This document shows, in pieces, positions 1 through 12,600 of a DNA stretch of 64,000 nucleotides (its first letter is position 1; every line of letters starts with the position of its first letter). The notes under the pieces were generated by a model. It saw nothing but the letters and a program-made list of their open reading frames with translations. It was not told the DNA's origin and ran no database searches. Origin of the DNA: Spinellus fusiger (taxonomy: Eukaryota > Mucoromycota > Mucoromycetes > Mucorales > Phycomycetaceae); the NCBI GenBank assembly GCA_025094145.1, contig JALLLS010000016.1, forward strand, positions 1-64,000. The letters are read 5' to 3'. Both the position numbers and the translations under genes were made by a program.

Positions 1-6
1 ATGTTT

Positions 7-1016
7 CTACTGATATAATATATCATAGTGAGATGTATCTTCTTCGCCTCCACTTGAATTGCCATCACTATCAAATTTTGGAAAGCCTTCTCCTTGAACA
101 AGTGTTCCTTCAAACAGTCGATCCAATTTATCTGCATGTTCCCTCGTACGGACTCTTATTTCTGATGTTTGACAAAGAGGTGTTGCCTGGGAAGAAGACT
201 GAGAGAGACAAAACATACCCTCTTCTTCAAACCGATTAAAGAAAGAGGGTGAGCCACAGGGTGTGGTTTTTTCAGAATGAGTTGCCTCTGTTCCATTCTG
301 GCTAGAGAGAGAAGACTGAATGCACTTGAGTTCTTCCATGTCTTCTTGCTTTGCCTTTTCCAAGTTCAGGGTAAGACTCTATTCAAGTGTAAGTACTCTT
401 CAAAAAAAACAAGCATAAAAACAAGCAGGGCATGGGTGAGAATCATCTTACAGAGACTATAGGCCGTGGTAGTGGTGCTGCCACTTTATGAAAATCAAAC
501 CCAAACTGGCGTCCCATACGTGTCCGTGGTGTGGTAGGTGAATTAGGCGGTCGCCTTAGCTTGGCATTTTCCGTAAAGAAGGAGGGATCGGTGGGTGGAA
601 TGGCTGTATGAATGAATGTATAAAGACATAGAAGTGCTGTTTTTTTCTCTCTCTCTTCTATTTATTTTGTACTTACGCTTGGGCACCCTAGCACCAGTTG
701 TGAAGCTGCCTGCTCGCTTAATAGTAGGTCTTCCGTTGACTTTAGAGCGTTCTACTTTGGCATCCATGGCTCTTGTGGCCTCACCAATACGAGATACAGC
801 CGATTTGTGAGTACTAGGCGCCATGTCTATTTGTCGTTTCATAAATGGAAGTTCTGGTATAAGTTTTGCTCTGTTGATAGGTTTAGAGTGTGTATCCTGG
901 CTTGATCTACTTGTGCTAGTATCTGCTAGTGAATGGGAGATGCCTGTTGATTTGGAAGTATGTCGAGAACGAAGAGTAGAGGTGATTGGACGATGTTCTC
1001 TTTGTCTTTCTCTTTT

Positions 1017-1051
<35 letters not shown>

Positions 1052-4000
1052 CTCTTTCTCTTGTTTTGTCTTTTTGGCGTTGGCTTGAGCGTAGTTGATT
1101 TTCTCTTTCTCTACTGGAATGGCCTGCACTGGATGCTACCCGACGCTTCTGGCTTTTGTTGGACTCTATAGAATTCTCTTCGTAAAGGTATCTTTTCCCT
1201 GTAATGGGTGAGGTTGTGTCTGTATTTTGGCGTCTCAATTTGGACCGTATGGGTGGATGTGTGCCTTTGATGCTACTTTCCCTATCATACTCAGGTGTTT
1301 CCATATCATCACTAATCTGCTCAATGTAAATCTCGAGAATATCAGGAAGTGTCTTTGAGAAACTAAACAAACATATGCATGTATTAATTGGAGAAAGATA
1401 ACCAAAGGAACAAATAATTACCGGCATCCAAGTTTGTTCACAAAGAAACTAAGGTCAAGATCAGAAGGATCGATACGTCTTTCTGCCTTGGACTCTTCTC
1501 TTTCCAAGTCAATCTCCAGAAGGTCATCCGATACGGTTGTAGTCATCTTCCACAAAAGAAGTCTATCAAAGAAAATATGTACTAATTCTTCGGGTGCTTT
1601 ACTACGTCGGTTCATTTGATGCCATTCAATAGGCCCGGTTTCTTCTTGATTCTTCTTTGACTTTAATCTTTCTGCCTTGTGAATTCTTTCTTGCCGTTCA
1701 TTTTCGCGTTCTTCTTCTGACTTTAGACTTTCCTTTAGAACAATGATGGTGAGATACATCACAATTTGTAGTTTTGTCCTAGAAACCATTGTCTTTAGTC
1801 CCATCTCTCTACTACTATTGCTACTATAACATCAACTCACTCTCTCATCTTGAGTGCCTTTATAACTGTGGCTCTTCTTTCCTCCTTACTGACAAGAATC
1901 AACTCATTCACTTCCCATTGATCCACATAATAAGCCTCAAGGTAACTTAAAGAAGCACGTTCACCACTCAGACACTCCTTGATAGCTTGGTGATGATTTT
2001 CCATTCCTTCCCAATCGCGTGTCCAGCGACTCAACAGACTAATCACATCAGATGCCTAGAGTAGAGTATGAGACGGGAGTCTACTATGAGATGCAAATGT
2101 TACTTACATTGCAGAATTCAGTGGCTGCCTCTACACAAGAAAGAAGTGTAGTCATCATTCCAAAGATTGTCCACTAACATAATTGAATTATTAATAGACA
2201 TTCATAGGAGAGAATCCACTCTTGCCCTACCTTTCCTGTGTACAGTGCCTCAAGGTAGAGTCTTCGAATGGTAGTGAACAAGGCAGGAAGATCAGCAGGA
2301 AGACCATTCAAAGGTGCATCTACTGCTTCTATTTTCTGTGGTGTTCTTTGTTTCTCGAGGGCTTCTTCTTCTGCCCTCTGTTGTTCTTGTCTTCTAATGT
2401 GTCATATAGAAGAAAAGAAGAGAGATCAGAGATCAGTTTTTCTTTCAATAATAATATTACTCTATAAAGAACAAAACACACTTACATCTCTTTTCGCCGC
2501 ATCACAATTTCTTCCACTTCTGCTGACCCACTCAGATCCACAGGCGTATATGTCGTTTGCCCCTCCCAGTACTGCCCAAATGTCTCGTTATAATAAGTGG
2601 CAGAGTCCGGAAACGCACACATATCAAACACATTTGTGCCTAACGGAAGAAGAGCCGATCTATCTGCTGCCATCATTGAATGCACAAGCGTATCTGCACG
2701 CACAGGACAAGGCAATAGATGTACCACAAGAGCACCCGATACCAAGGGCTCAAGAAAGACACATGTCCATACTCCTTCTTTCTCTTGAGGAGACTGACCT
2801 GGGATTTCCAGTGCTGCCAGAAGCACTTGGTGGGATGTTGTTAAGGCCTCTACTAGTAGTTCTAAAGAAGTGTCGTCTTTATCCATGCATTGCAAAACAA
2901 ATTGGAGTTCAGCAGGGGCATTTGAGTCATGATCAAACCAGTGTGGGTCAATGTCAGCGGTAGGTACAGTTACCATTGTATTTAAACAAGTCACTTTCTG
3001 GAATAGGTCTATGGTATGTGAAGGAATAGAACAGTCTTCCTTTGGGATTTGGCGAGTAGCACTATAAATAAATAAATAAATAAATAAACAGATTCTCTTA
3101 CCTGAAGAAAGGCACCAACTCTACCTTGTATGAGGTATGAGTGATATTTAATGAAAAAATACCATTTTCACTGTTGATTTTAAACAGACCCTGCCAAAAA
3201 GTATCTTTGGGATCCGTACCAGGACTGTTCATCAGTGCATAATAAGTGCTTAAAGAGTGGGATTGGTGGGTAGTGGGAGCTCCTGTGTGTTTGACAATTG
3301 TCTCCATCTGAGAAGAGTAATAAGCATCAAAAATGCTGGTGAAAGAGTAGCCGTACTTGGCATGATGGATAAGGGCCAAGTAGTGAGGAAACAGATGGCC
3401 CCCAAAAAGGTCGAGGAATCTGCTCAGTCCAAGGGCTATTTTCCTCTGAACACCCTAGAAACAAGGGTTATAGATATCCTTTGTTTGTTTGTTTTGCTTA
3501 CTTTGGTTTCTTCCAGTGTGGCAGCTGTAGGGGAAGTGTTGATCCAGTTGAGGGAGATTTGTCGTTTTACATAGTTCTCCCAGAGTGATTTTTGCATGTC
3601 GTAAGCCATAAATTGAACTGCCTTTGCCAATGTCTTTGTCTGTTGCATTTCTTCCGTAGTTGTAGTTATGGAAGGTGGGAGAGAGTGTCCAACAAAATGC
3701 AACATCTTTTCATGTGTTTCTGGACAATCTGTCAGCAAGTAGACATGGTTGATAATCGTCACTCCCTGACATGACTTTCCCGAGACAAAGCAGCCGCTCT
3801 TGGGTGTGCGACGTGTACTCACATAAGATGAGTAAGAATCTGTGTTGGACCACTGAAATTCTGCCAGTAGCTGCATAAGTGTTTCTTTAAGAACAGCATA
3901 AGGTGTATTTCGACGTGCACTAGTACTATTTAGTGTATGTCGTTTTGATTCTTTGTTGATCTGCTGTGAGTAATGAGCAACAAACAACTCGATAGATTCG

Positions 4001-4209
4001 TCTGTAATGGGATAGAACGGGTGCTTTATGACGTCCACTACTGCTGATTGGGAGTTGAAGAAGCGAAAGCCCCACGTCGTGTCTTTGTCTACAGAAGCAA
4101 AAAAGTACAGTAGTATTTGTAGGATTATGTGTTTTATTTTCCATAAAGCCAGTGTTTGTTCATGCGTATCAATAAGAAAGACAACATGACATGAATTATC
4201 AATCCCCAT
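7..4209 (-). CDS. TICRR: Treslin/Sld3-like DNA replication initiation protein
   Basis: Ten exons read on the minus strand join in frame into about 1,225 residues: 4209-3502, 3454-3102, 3061-2486, 2393-2231, 2173-2108, 2055-1841, 1808-1422, 1362-677, 603-452, 378-7 (stop TAG at 9-7). The first ~240 residues follow the N-terminal domain of animal Treslin closely (start MGIDNSCHVVFLIDT, then WGFRFFNSQ, then INHVYLLTDCPE). The part coded around 2390-1420 (ALFTTIRRLYLEALY, TKLQIVMYLTIIVLKESL, ELVHIFFDRLLLW) fits the Sld3-Treslin domain that binds Cdc45. The C-terminal third is basic and low-complexity, with an Arg/Glu run and SP/TP motifs such as NSPTTPRTRMGR. Treslin/Sld3, once phosphorylated by CDK, binds TopBP1/Dpb11 and loads Cdc45 at origins. 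Length lies between human Treslin and yeast Sld3. The family call is by recognition; no search was run. Confidence 0.85.
1009..1066 (+). repeat. CT-dinucleotide tract coding an Arg/Glu run in the Treslin exon
   Basis: A pure CT/GA dinucleotide run. Read on the minus strand it codes alternating Arg and Glu within exon 8 of the Treslin-like gene, in the disordered basic region. Its length is likely to vary between strains. Confidence 0.9.
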
Positions 4210-4813
4210 GGTATTAATGATAAGAAAGTGAATGTAGAAAAGTGAGGTTAATGAGGAAAAGTGACTTTTTTATGTTCTGAAAATTGGAGGGAATGAATTC
4301 TAAGTCAAGTCACAGAATAGGTGTCCCGTGGGCAGACATTGGAGAGGGGTCTTATCAATAGAAGCAGATGTCTACAGTGCAAGTACAGTGCAAGTACAGT
4401 GCAGGTATAATGTAAGAATGGATAGTGAGTGTTCGGTGAGTGACAGCTATTCTCTTTCTCCGTAGAGTCTTTCCTAGTTTTTCTCTCTTTATCAACTACT
4501 CTTCTTGTAATCACTGCAACAACCACAGTGACTGCTATTTGTAGAAGGAGCCACCCCTTTTAATACAGTGTTTTCACTTTATTTTCAGACAAAAGAGTAT
4601 CATTTTCAGATAAAGAGATGTTGAGCATGCTCTTACGGTCTAGAATACTATTGGTGTACTTCTCATTTGCAAGTGTCTAGTATCTACATAGAAAAGGCTC
4701 GATAGGCACAGTGCACTATATTATACTGCTCACAATACTCTGTTTTTAATAGACATGGTCTTTTTATTGTATTCTCCCTTGAATAGTTAATGGATATGGA
4801 AGACAGTTAACTA
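4210..4813. other. Intergenic region upstream of the Treslin-like gene
   Basis: This should hold the Treslin promoter on the minus strand. It contains three tandem copies of the 10-mer AGTACAGTGC around 4377-4405. I see no gene, and the small ORF at 4305-4526 has no recognisable features. Confidence 0.6.
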
Positions 4814-5578
4814 CACACCTAAAGATTTTTGGGATAAAGTAAATACACGGACAATAAAATAACACTATTTTTATGATTGGCTAATATGTTTAAGAAAGGG
4901 TATTTTTGCTGTCTAAATGACCTATCTCAAACTTTGTCTGCCTATTCTAGCAATAGCTACACTATCTTCAGAAAGTATTGGTGCATTTTTGAGGAATAAA
5001 ATAGAGTGTAGAAATGTATTATGGTTCTTTAAAAAGACTTGTGTATCTTGGTTTAGTGCAGCAATAACTACACCGGATTCTTCTTTTTGATGTCTTGGTG
5101 GATTGGCTACTACTAGCTAGCTGTTTGTCTGGTTGTTGTTGACTTATAAAGATCAAAGGCTTCATTCTAAGAAATAGGATTAAGCTATTGGTATTTCAGT
5201 TTTCCACAGCAGGAGTATCTTCATTTGAATAATTAGTTATACAACACTGGGGTAACTATGGCTCTCTCTTCGAAGTATCTTGTAAACTTTTCACAATTGA
5301 CTGTTGAAGATGTATGTCCTGACAGGAATAACTCGGCTTCTATTCAATACCAGTAATTGAGTTCTTCACTGCTATAATCTTTAGAGTAGGTTCCATGAAG
5401 AAAAGAAGAAAGACGAGTTGACCTTTTTTTCTTTTTATACCATTTCTGTTTTATAATTGGTTATCACATAGCATTGATTCAATCCGTGATCTGAAAACTA
5501 AGAAGTTGTGTTAAAGCATAAAACTTGTATATCCATCAATAGAAACTGTGAATCCTATGGGCTTTCTATGCACATATA

Positions 5579-6263
5579 CAGTCCCATACAATAGATGAGT
5601 AGACATCAATTTTATTTTTTATTTTATTTTTATTTTGAGAAATAAAGGTACATCTATCAGTTTAAGATGTTCATAATAAAATATTCATGGAATAACACGG
5701 GATTTGGAATAGTTGTTCTTTAACTGATTGTCTATATTCTCATTATAAAGATATTGCTCAGTGCTTTGTAACAGAGTCTTTATTTTTAATCACTCTAGTC
5801 CCTTTATCATTGCCCACAACCGTCAAACAGGATTCGTCAGACCAAACAACCTTGCTTTTACATCACTCATATTTATCAAATGAAATGTAATTGTTTGCAT
5901 AGGGTTTCTATGAATAGACAAAATGATTGCCAGTTTTGAAGTAGATGACACCTTTTCAGGTCTTCCTGTATGCATTTTGAGTTGAAGTGTGTCTTTGTTT
6001 TTATACAATAGGATGATCTTGTCTCTTGTACTCTTTGGGATGTCGATATTGCCAGCAATCTCTTGATAAGCAGCATGTCTTTTCCATTGTCCTATGATTT
6101 GACCTCTAATAAACATATTATGCCTTCTTCTTTTGGTAGGAATATCTTCATGTTCTTGGCTAAGAGCTGGCTGATTTTCATTGCTTGAAGTCATTGTTTG
6201 AATAAGTTGTAAAATAAAAATAGGAAATTGATTTGCTGTCCACTCATTTATTGCATGGGACTG
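5579..6263 (-). mobile_element. Deleted Tc1-like element nested in copy A
   Basis: The ends are inverted repeats CAGTCCCATACAATA (left) and its match CAGTCCCATGCAATA (right, minus strand), each next to TA. At 685 bp it is too short for a full transposase. The minus strand carries the N-terminal DNA-binding part of a Tc1 transposase from ATG 6194, then VWSDESCLTVVGNDKG around the first catalytic Asp (about 5770-5850). The rest of the catalytic domain is missing. A related truncated copy lies at 42994-43515. Confidence 0.75.
5750..6194 (-). pseudogene. Truncated Tc1-like transposase
   Basis: The open frame starts at 6194 and gives a Lys/Arg-rich N-terminus and a helix-turn-helix region (IGQWKRHAAYQEIAGNIDIP). 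A frameshifted continuation then carries WSDES, the first Asp block of the DDE domain. The second Asp and the Glu block are absent, so it cannot be active. It is homologous to the pieces at 43060-43510. Confidence 0.7.
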
Positions 6264-7190
6264 TATACCTCACCAGAATAAGAATATTTTTTAATCTTTG
6301 GTCTTATTATTATCTTGTTATTTCTTACACTGGCTATACAACTTGATACTTAAGCACTTATTGAGATGAGCATAGCCAAGCAAGGTAATGAGCTACGATT
6401 AACAAAACAAAACAAAACAATAGAAGGGTTGTAGGCAATACCAAAGACTATTCTGAAAGTAAAAAGGTAGGCAGTGTCTTCATCTGGGTCTGATATCATT
6501 GTATTCCACAAGGCACTCATTGTATTATTATTAATAAATAAAGATTCCTTTCAAGTCAGTTTCAGGTGGTCTTCTATACTGTCTAGGGTGTCTAGGGTGT
6601 CTAGGGTATATTCTCTAGTGGTATCTATCTTCCAAGGATAATTCATTATAATGGTGGGGTATATATTCTATTTCTATAAAGGGAATGTACTTGGACAGTA
6701 ATTATAGCCATGATATATCATTAGCTATACTATTACAATAAACAATTCTATTCATCAACACTATATTCTATTGATAATACAATTTGATAGTGTGGTATAC
6801 TACAAAAGGAAACAATTATTTGAATATCCACAAACCTTTTTATTTTAAACATCGTTACATAAAGGATGATTATTCTGACATAAAGGGAAGGTGGTGTTAT
6901 CTCTTAAAAGCCATAATAATCTTTGGGTGTGTATCTAATGTCTTTGTGTCTGTGTGTGTGTATCTGTATGGGGGGGTGACTATACCCTACATGAATAGAA
7001 TCGTTATTGTTTAAATATCATAAAAGTATCTCTGATGAATCATATGTAGTGTGCAGAATCCAGTGTTCAATAGGCCTGGAAAGGACTCTTGCCTGAAATT
7101 ATTTTTTACTTTCTGAATTTAAAGTGAAAACACTATATAGTCTAAAGATCATCAACCCATGTTCTCTTGCATAGATCCCCACAAACATCC

Positions 7191-8585
7191 TCACAGGCTC
7201 TTTCCTTCTCGTGCAGGATGATCCAAGGGCATCAAAGCAGAGGCCCATCGCTTGGCCTGTGTCATGGCTATACCCACTCCCTCTTCTTTTGTATAGGTGG
7301 TTCTGTGGGACATCTCCTCAGTAGGAAGTACATCCAATGCCTTTTCACGGACCATTTCTCCCTTGTCCACATCCTGTTTGGCTCTCTGATACATCCAAAG
7401 CCCCACAAATGTCATGAGAATACCAAGAGACTGGGTCACAGTCACCTGCTGTCCAAACCACACAATACTCATAACAATGACAAAGATACGTTTGAGAAGC
7501 GAGAAGATGGAGTAGGTGACTGGCGATGTCATACTGAGAGTGGTAAATGCAAACCAATTCTGGCCAAAGTTCATTGTCCCATTAAGAAACAAGGACATCA
7601 GCAATTGAGAAGTTGTCATGGAGGATCCAGGTTCCATCACTGTAGCCGATAGGAGACTAGCACCGTCTGAATACAGCCAAAGAGGCACCATTAAGAGACA
7701 CGAGATTAAAGAGGAATAGAATAACACATTGATTTTGTCCAGTTTGTTTGGATTACGGTCTCCCATCTTGGCTTCTTTGAAGAGTAGCTTCTTACTAAAG
7801 ATGTTCTGGGTTACAAACACAAAGCAAGATCCCAAAGCACAAGAGAGTCCCACAAGGCTGTTTGTATAAGTAAAAGAGCAGGCAAGGATCACACCCAGAG
7901 TGAGAGGTAGCAAAGATGCATAGACATGAGGCGTGTAGTGTACTTTAAATACACACCGGTAACAGAGAACGGTGAAAAGAGGTGCCAGTGCCTTTTTGTA
8001 TTTGTATTTGTATTTGTATTTGTATTTGTATTTGTGTTTGTGTATTTGTATTTGTGTTTGTGTATTTGTGTTTGTATTTGTGTTTGTGTGTTTGTGTGTG
8101 TGTTTGTGTGTTTGTGTATGTGTTTGTGTGTTTGTGTGTTTGTTTGTAAGTATTAGCTGTGAGTTCCATTATGCCTGTGTGTCTACCTTGATTGTGTGCA
8201 CTAAACTGACAGGAACACGACTAATGGCAATACTTGAAAAGACATGGCCCACAATAAGAAACACAGCCAAAGGAGTGATGGAGGTGACAATGTCTTGGGT
8301 GGGGAACCGAATATGACTCGCACTGAGGCATTGGGCTGTCACAAAGCACCACAGGGTCACTAATACAAACTGTACAAAAGTGAGGGTGACCGGGAACTTG
8401 AAGGAAGTGAGGATTTGCTTTCCAATATTGTTTGTCAGTGAAGAAGACAGATACCACATGCATATGTTGAGGATAAACTTAAACTCATCAGAAACAACGT
8501 GGACTGATCTTGGAATATAGCTAAGAAGTGTCTGCACTAGAGTCGTGTCATAGCTGTCGACATGACGAGTGGAAAGGTCGTCCAT
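7191..8585 (-). CDS. SLY41: SLY41/triose-phosphate-translocator family membrane transporter
   Basis: Two exons (8585-8187 and 7991-7191) join in frame to about 399 residues. The junction reads VSLVHTIK|ALAPLFTVL, the most conserved stretch of Sly41 and related TPT/DMT-family proteins. The protein is strongly hydrophobic with about nine membrane segments (for example LPLTLGVILACSFTY and LFYSSLISCLLMVPLWLYS). Yeast Sly41 is an ER/Golgi protein that suppresses loss of the Rab Ypt1; plant relatives exchange sugar phosphates across plastid membranes, and the substrate here is unknown. The start is uncertain: the frame stays open upstream to about 8796 with a Ser-rich stretch, and another ORF begins at 8905, so the true N-terminus may lie in an upstream exon. 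The 195-bp intron is filled by a TTTGTA-type repeat. Confidence 0.85.
7993..8152 (+). repeat. TTTGTA/TTTGTG microsatellite inside the SLY41-like intron
   Basis: About 160 bp of tandem TTTGTA grading into TTTGTGTG units. It occupies almost the whole intron between 8186 and 7992. The long plus-strand ORFs across it (7926-8156, 7972-8316) are products of the repeat, not genes. Confidence 0.9.
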
Positions 8586-9680
8586 GCTGTCATGGCGGTG
8601 GAGGAGCGACAGTGGAAAACGAAAAGATGAGGTATTGGTGGTAGCGTGCTGTGGTGGATAGGCGTAGTTTTTATAGGAGAATGTGCGTTGGGTCCCAAAC
8701 CCACTATTACTCGTACTGCTGCTGGTGCAGCAGCAGTAGCAGTGACTGTACCATGAGAGTGAGATGGGTAAGGATGAGACGCAGGATGATCAAGATCACG
8801 AGGAGATACATGTCTTTGTTTGTGGGAGTAATAAGACTGTGTTTTTGTGTGGTCTTTGGGTGGGAATGCATTTGAACCACGGGATAGGGGTGTTATGCCT
8901 GACATTGACGGAAGCCACTGTGCTATAGGTACGCGAAGAAGACGCTTGACCTGTAAATGGAATGCACGTCAGGAAGGAACTCCGCCAAGCAATGAAAGGT
9001 TGTGATAGCACTGTACCACTCCTACCTACCTATAGCCTACGTCATTCGGAAAGTGATAGGAGGTTCCGATGGGTGGCGTGGACCTGGAGGGTGTGGATAG
9101 GGTTCTGGGAATGAATAATATGATCACGTGTATGAGTAAAGGCTCGAGATGTTACTCGTGTTTTTGTTCTTATTTGTTAGTGATGGTAGTGATGGTAGTG
9201 ATGGTAATAGAGCTTACATAAAGTGTGTGTTTGTGTGTTTGTTTATTTTTTGGCTTTGGCTTTGGCTTTGGCTCTGGTATTAATTTATCTATTGTATAAT
9301 CTATGCAATACAGTGAATTACAGTGAATTACAGTGAATTACACCAAAATTCATTTGAATTCTTGGATATGAATTGACCCTTCTTCCTCCTGTATTCCTTG
9401 CAGTAAGAATAGAGACAGAAACGCACATTATTAGCAGCTACAGACGGTGAGAAATTAAATAAACATTGCCTTATGGCTACATATTCATTCATATCCCAAG
9501 AAGTATTTCTTTCTCTCTTTTTTTTTCTTCCTCTCACTGTCAATAGCACTGAAGTTATTGTCATTAAAGACACATCTTTGTGTCTATTCTGTGACTGTAG
9601 TTTGATGCAATGACAGAAATCATAATAAAATTCCATTCGAAAAAAAAAAAAAAGGTGTCAGTTTTCTTTCATTCACTTCT
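8586..9680. other. Intergenic region between divergent SLY41-like and ZNFX1-like genes
   Basis: Divergent promoters should lie here. Simple repeats are present: GATGGTAGT units near 9180, GGCTTT units near 9255, and three copies of ACAGTGAATT near 9311. A polypurine run precedes 9650. The minus-strand ORF 9328-9636 shows no family features and is not called. The 8586-8905 part may include the true 5' coding end of the SLY41-like gene. Confidence 0.5.
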
Positions 9681-12600
9681 ATGCCTCCTAAGCACACCCA
9701 AAAGAAGCCACAAGAGCAGTGGGCTTCAGAAAGGTAGTGCAGGAGAAAATGGGAACTGTATGCTTAAGAACACACCTCAAGGATAGATTCTTCAACCAAG
9801 GGCCTATAGTTGTTAACGCCTCCACCAACGCCACAATTCAACCTGCCCGCAAATACAACTCCAACGACACAACCTCCTACAGACAACACATATCAAACCC
9901 TTCTATGCGCTGGGCAACGGACGCCTTGGAGAGCTGGGGTGCGTCTGCAAATACACCGCAAACATGGGGAGACACTGGACAGGGCGCGTTTGGTGGTTGG
10001 ACAGAACCCTCTATGCCTGAGAGTCATCGGTTCAGCCATCCTGAGCAAGTGGTGTTCAAGCTCAATACAGAAATTCCAGATAGACCCTTCTTTACTGAGA
10101 AGGTTGAATATAGTACTTACCGTGATAGATCTATCATACCGAACCCAAAAGATGTGATGATAGAAGAACAAGACATACTTTTTCAGAGGAAATATCAGTC
10201 CAAGCGACTTGATCCTATCTTCCATATTCCCATCAACCGTGTTTCTGGGGCCTATGACAGTGTAGACCAATATCTCTATACTCATTTTGAATTGATGCGT
10301 CAAGACTGTCTTATTCCCCTCCAAAAAGCAGTACAGTCCTACCGAAAGACAACTCAAATTCCTTTAGGATCAGACAGCACAGAGATCCACACAGAAACCA
10401 ACATAGAAACCAGCACAGAAACCAACACAGAAACTACTTATCCAGCACCTGTAAACTCATTTGATTTCAAGCTATATGAACATGTAAGTAGTGAAAAAAC
10501 CCTCAAAACATGTCCAACTTAATGAAATAGGTGCAATTGAGTGCCCTTGTGTTTGGCCCACGTCAAGTAGTTTATAGAATCAGCTTCAGACTTCCCTTTT
10601 ATGCCCATGTTACCTGGAGTCAATCCAAACGACTGATTGAAGGCTCCATGGTTCTCTTGTCCAAAGACCACTTTAAAAAAGACATCAAAATAGCAACTGT
10701 TGTGTATCGTGGAGATGAGCCTATGCGTGGATCTAGTCGATTCGAATACATGATCAACATTCAACTTGAAGCTGATAATGAAGAATCTCCACTGGGATTT
10801 GGTGATCCTTCTTCTGGGCAACAAGATACTTATGTGATGGTAATTCCTGATCCTTTCATTCATGTACTTATCAGAGGCAGTTGGAGGCACCTTCTGCTTA
10901 TTTTGAAGGTACAGTCGGTTTAGACTCATCTCCCTCTCTATCAGCAAGTATTAATGGATGGACATTCAATAGCCTATAGACACATTCTCTCTGTTCTAAA
11001 GAATACCAAGGCTGAGAATCTTCCTTTTAGCCAGTATCTTGTGAATGTTTCTCAGGAGTCAACTTTGCCTTGCTATGCATCTAGAAAAGTGGCCTATGAC
11101 ATTCATCCCAGTCTTCCTAGCAAGAGAGATCCACAAAGAACTATGGCACCATTGACACAGAAATGGCCTACAAGTAATACAGGCATGGATGAGACACAAA
11201 TAAATGCCCTGAAAACAATGATGACCAATGAAGTGGCTATCATTCAAGGTAATCTCCATTGTTATTGAGAAATAGACTAAAATAGCGTGTGCTGTGTGCA
11301 TTTTTATTAGGTCCCCCTGGTACAGGAAAGACATTTGTAGGCACTTATGGTATGCGCGTGCTTCTCAAGAACTTTGATGAGTCGCTTGGTCCTATTGTAT
11401 GCATCTGCCAAACAAACCATGCCCTGGATCAATTTCTTGAACATATATTGAAGTTTGACAATCGCATTATTCGTATTGGTTCTCGTTCAAAGTCTGCACT
11501 GATCAAAGACCACACACTTTACGAAGTACGCAGACAGGGAGAGAATCCTCGTGGTTTATGGAGACTCTATAAGAAACGAGATGGTATTGTTAAGCTTATC
11601 AAGGATATCATACTACAAATGTATGAAGAACCGTGTGTTCGTATCGACTACCTACGCAAGATTAAGGCTCTTACACCCCGCCAGCTGGATTGTTTAATGC
11701 GCCTTGGAGAGACAAAGGCAGATACAAGGAAGCCTGACAGTGACTCAGAAGATTCAGAGGATGATTGGGTCATTGGATCTAATATTACTGCACCAAAACC
11801 ATCAGCTCCTAGGCCTTTAGGGAATACTTCCAAGGTAGCATCGCAGTGGGGCGGTGGAAATCCAAACCAGCCACAAGTGAAGGAGGAGCCTGTGAATCCA
11901 GTTGAGATTTGGCTCAAAGATGCTATTGGCTATGCAGACAGTACGGAAAGAGAGATTAGTCTTGCCAGTGATATTAGGAATGAATTTCTGGAACAACAAA
12001 AGGGATTATTATTCAATGAAGATCAAGACGAGGAAGATTTAATTGATGAGGAGGAGCTTAAGGATATTGCATACAACTTCACAGAAGATGTACCTGAAGC
12101 ATTGTATGAGAAGTGGCCATCCATAAACATCGGAAAGGATTATATTAGTTATTCTGAACAGCCAGACCTACAGCAAAGAATGGGCAAGAGAGGCCGTAGA
12201 ACTTTGAATTACAAAAAGATAGATACTGGGTTTGATACAAGTCAGTTTAACTTTTTCGAGAACACACAAGTGTATGAGGAGCCCCACTACGTGTTGGAGC
12301 GTTGGCTAAAGGAAGACGATCTATCCATGTGGCCATTGCCTGTTCGTCTCAAGGCTCATAAACGCTGGGAACAGCAGCTGAGAGAAGAGCAGGGAGAGAC
12401 CCTCAAATCACTCTTTTTGCGGTATTCACAGTGTAATGAAGAAATACACAAGATACGACTAAAGCATGATGCGACTCTTTGTAAGGGAGTACGTGTCATT
12501 GGATTGACAAGCACAGCTGCCGTAAGTGACTCCTCCTTGGGATTAGTATATTCACTCCATCTAGGCCAAATACCACGATCTATTAGAAGAGATTAAACCA

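Larger units (their letters stand above)
4814..6931. mobile_element. CACACC-TIR element, copy A (2.1 kb)
   Basis: The left end is TA then CACACCTAAAGATTTTTGGG. The right end is the inverse, ending CTTTGGGTGTG then TA at 6932-6933. The right half (6300-6930) aligns by eye with the same region of copies B, C and D, including the conserved stretch CAGGTGGTCTTCTATACT. The left part (about 4830-5240) is the inverse of 44890-45530 in copy C. A deleted Tc1-like element sits inside at 5579-6263. No transposase belonging to the CACACC family itself was recognised. The TA flanks and short inverted repeats suggest a Tc1/mariner-type mechanism, which is inference. Confidence 0.8.

Noticed and set aside
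7926..8316. ORFs on both strands rich in Tyr-Leu or Thr-Asn-Lys
   Set aside because: They come from the TTTGTA microsatellite within an intron.
9328..9636. 102-codon minus-strand ORF
   Set aside because: Low complexity with homopolymer runs and no recognisable family or splice context.
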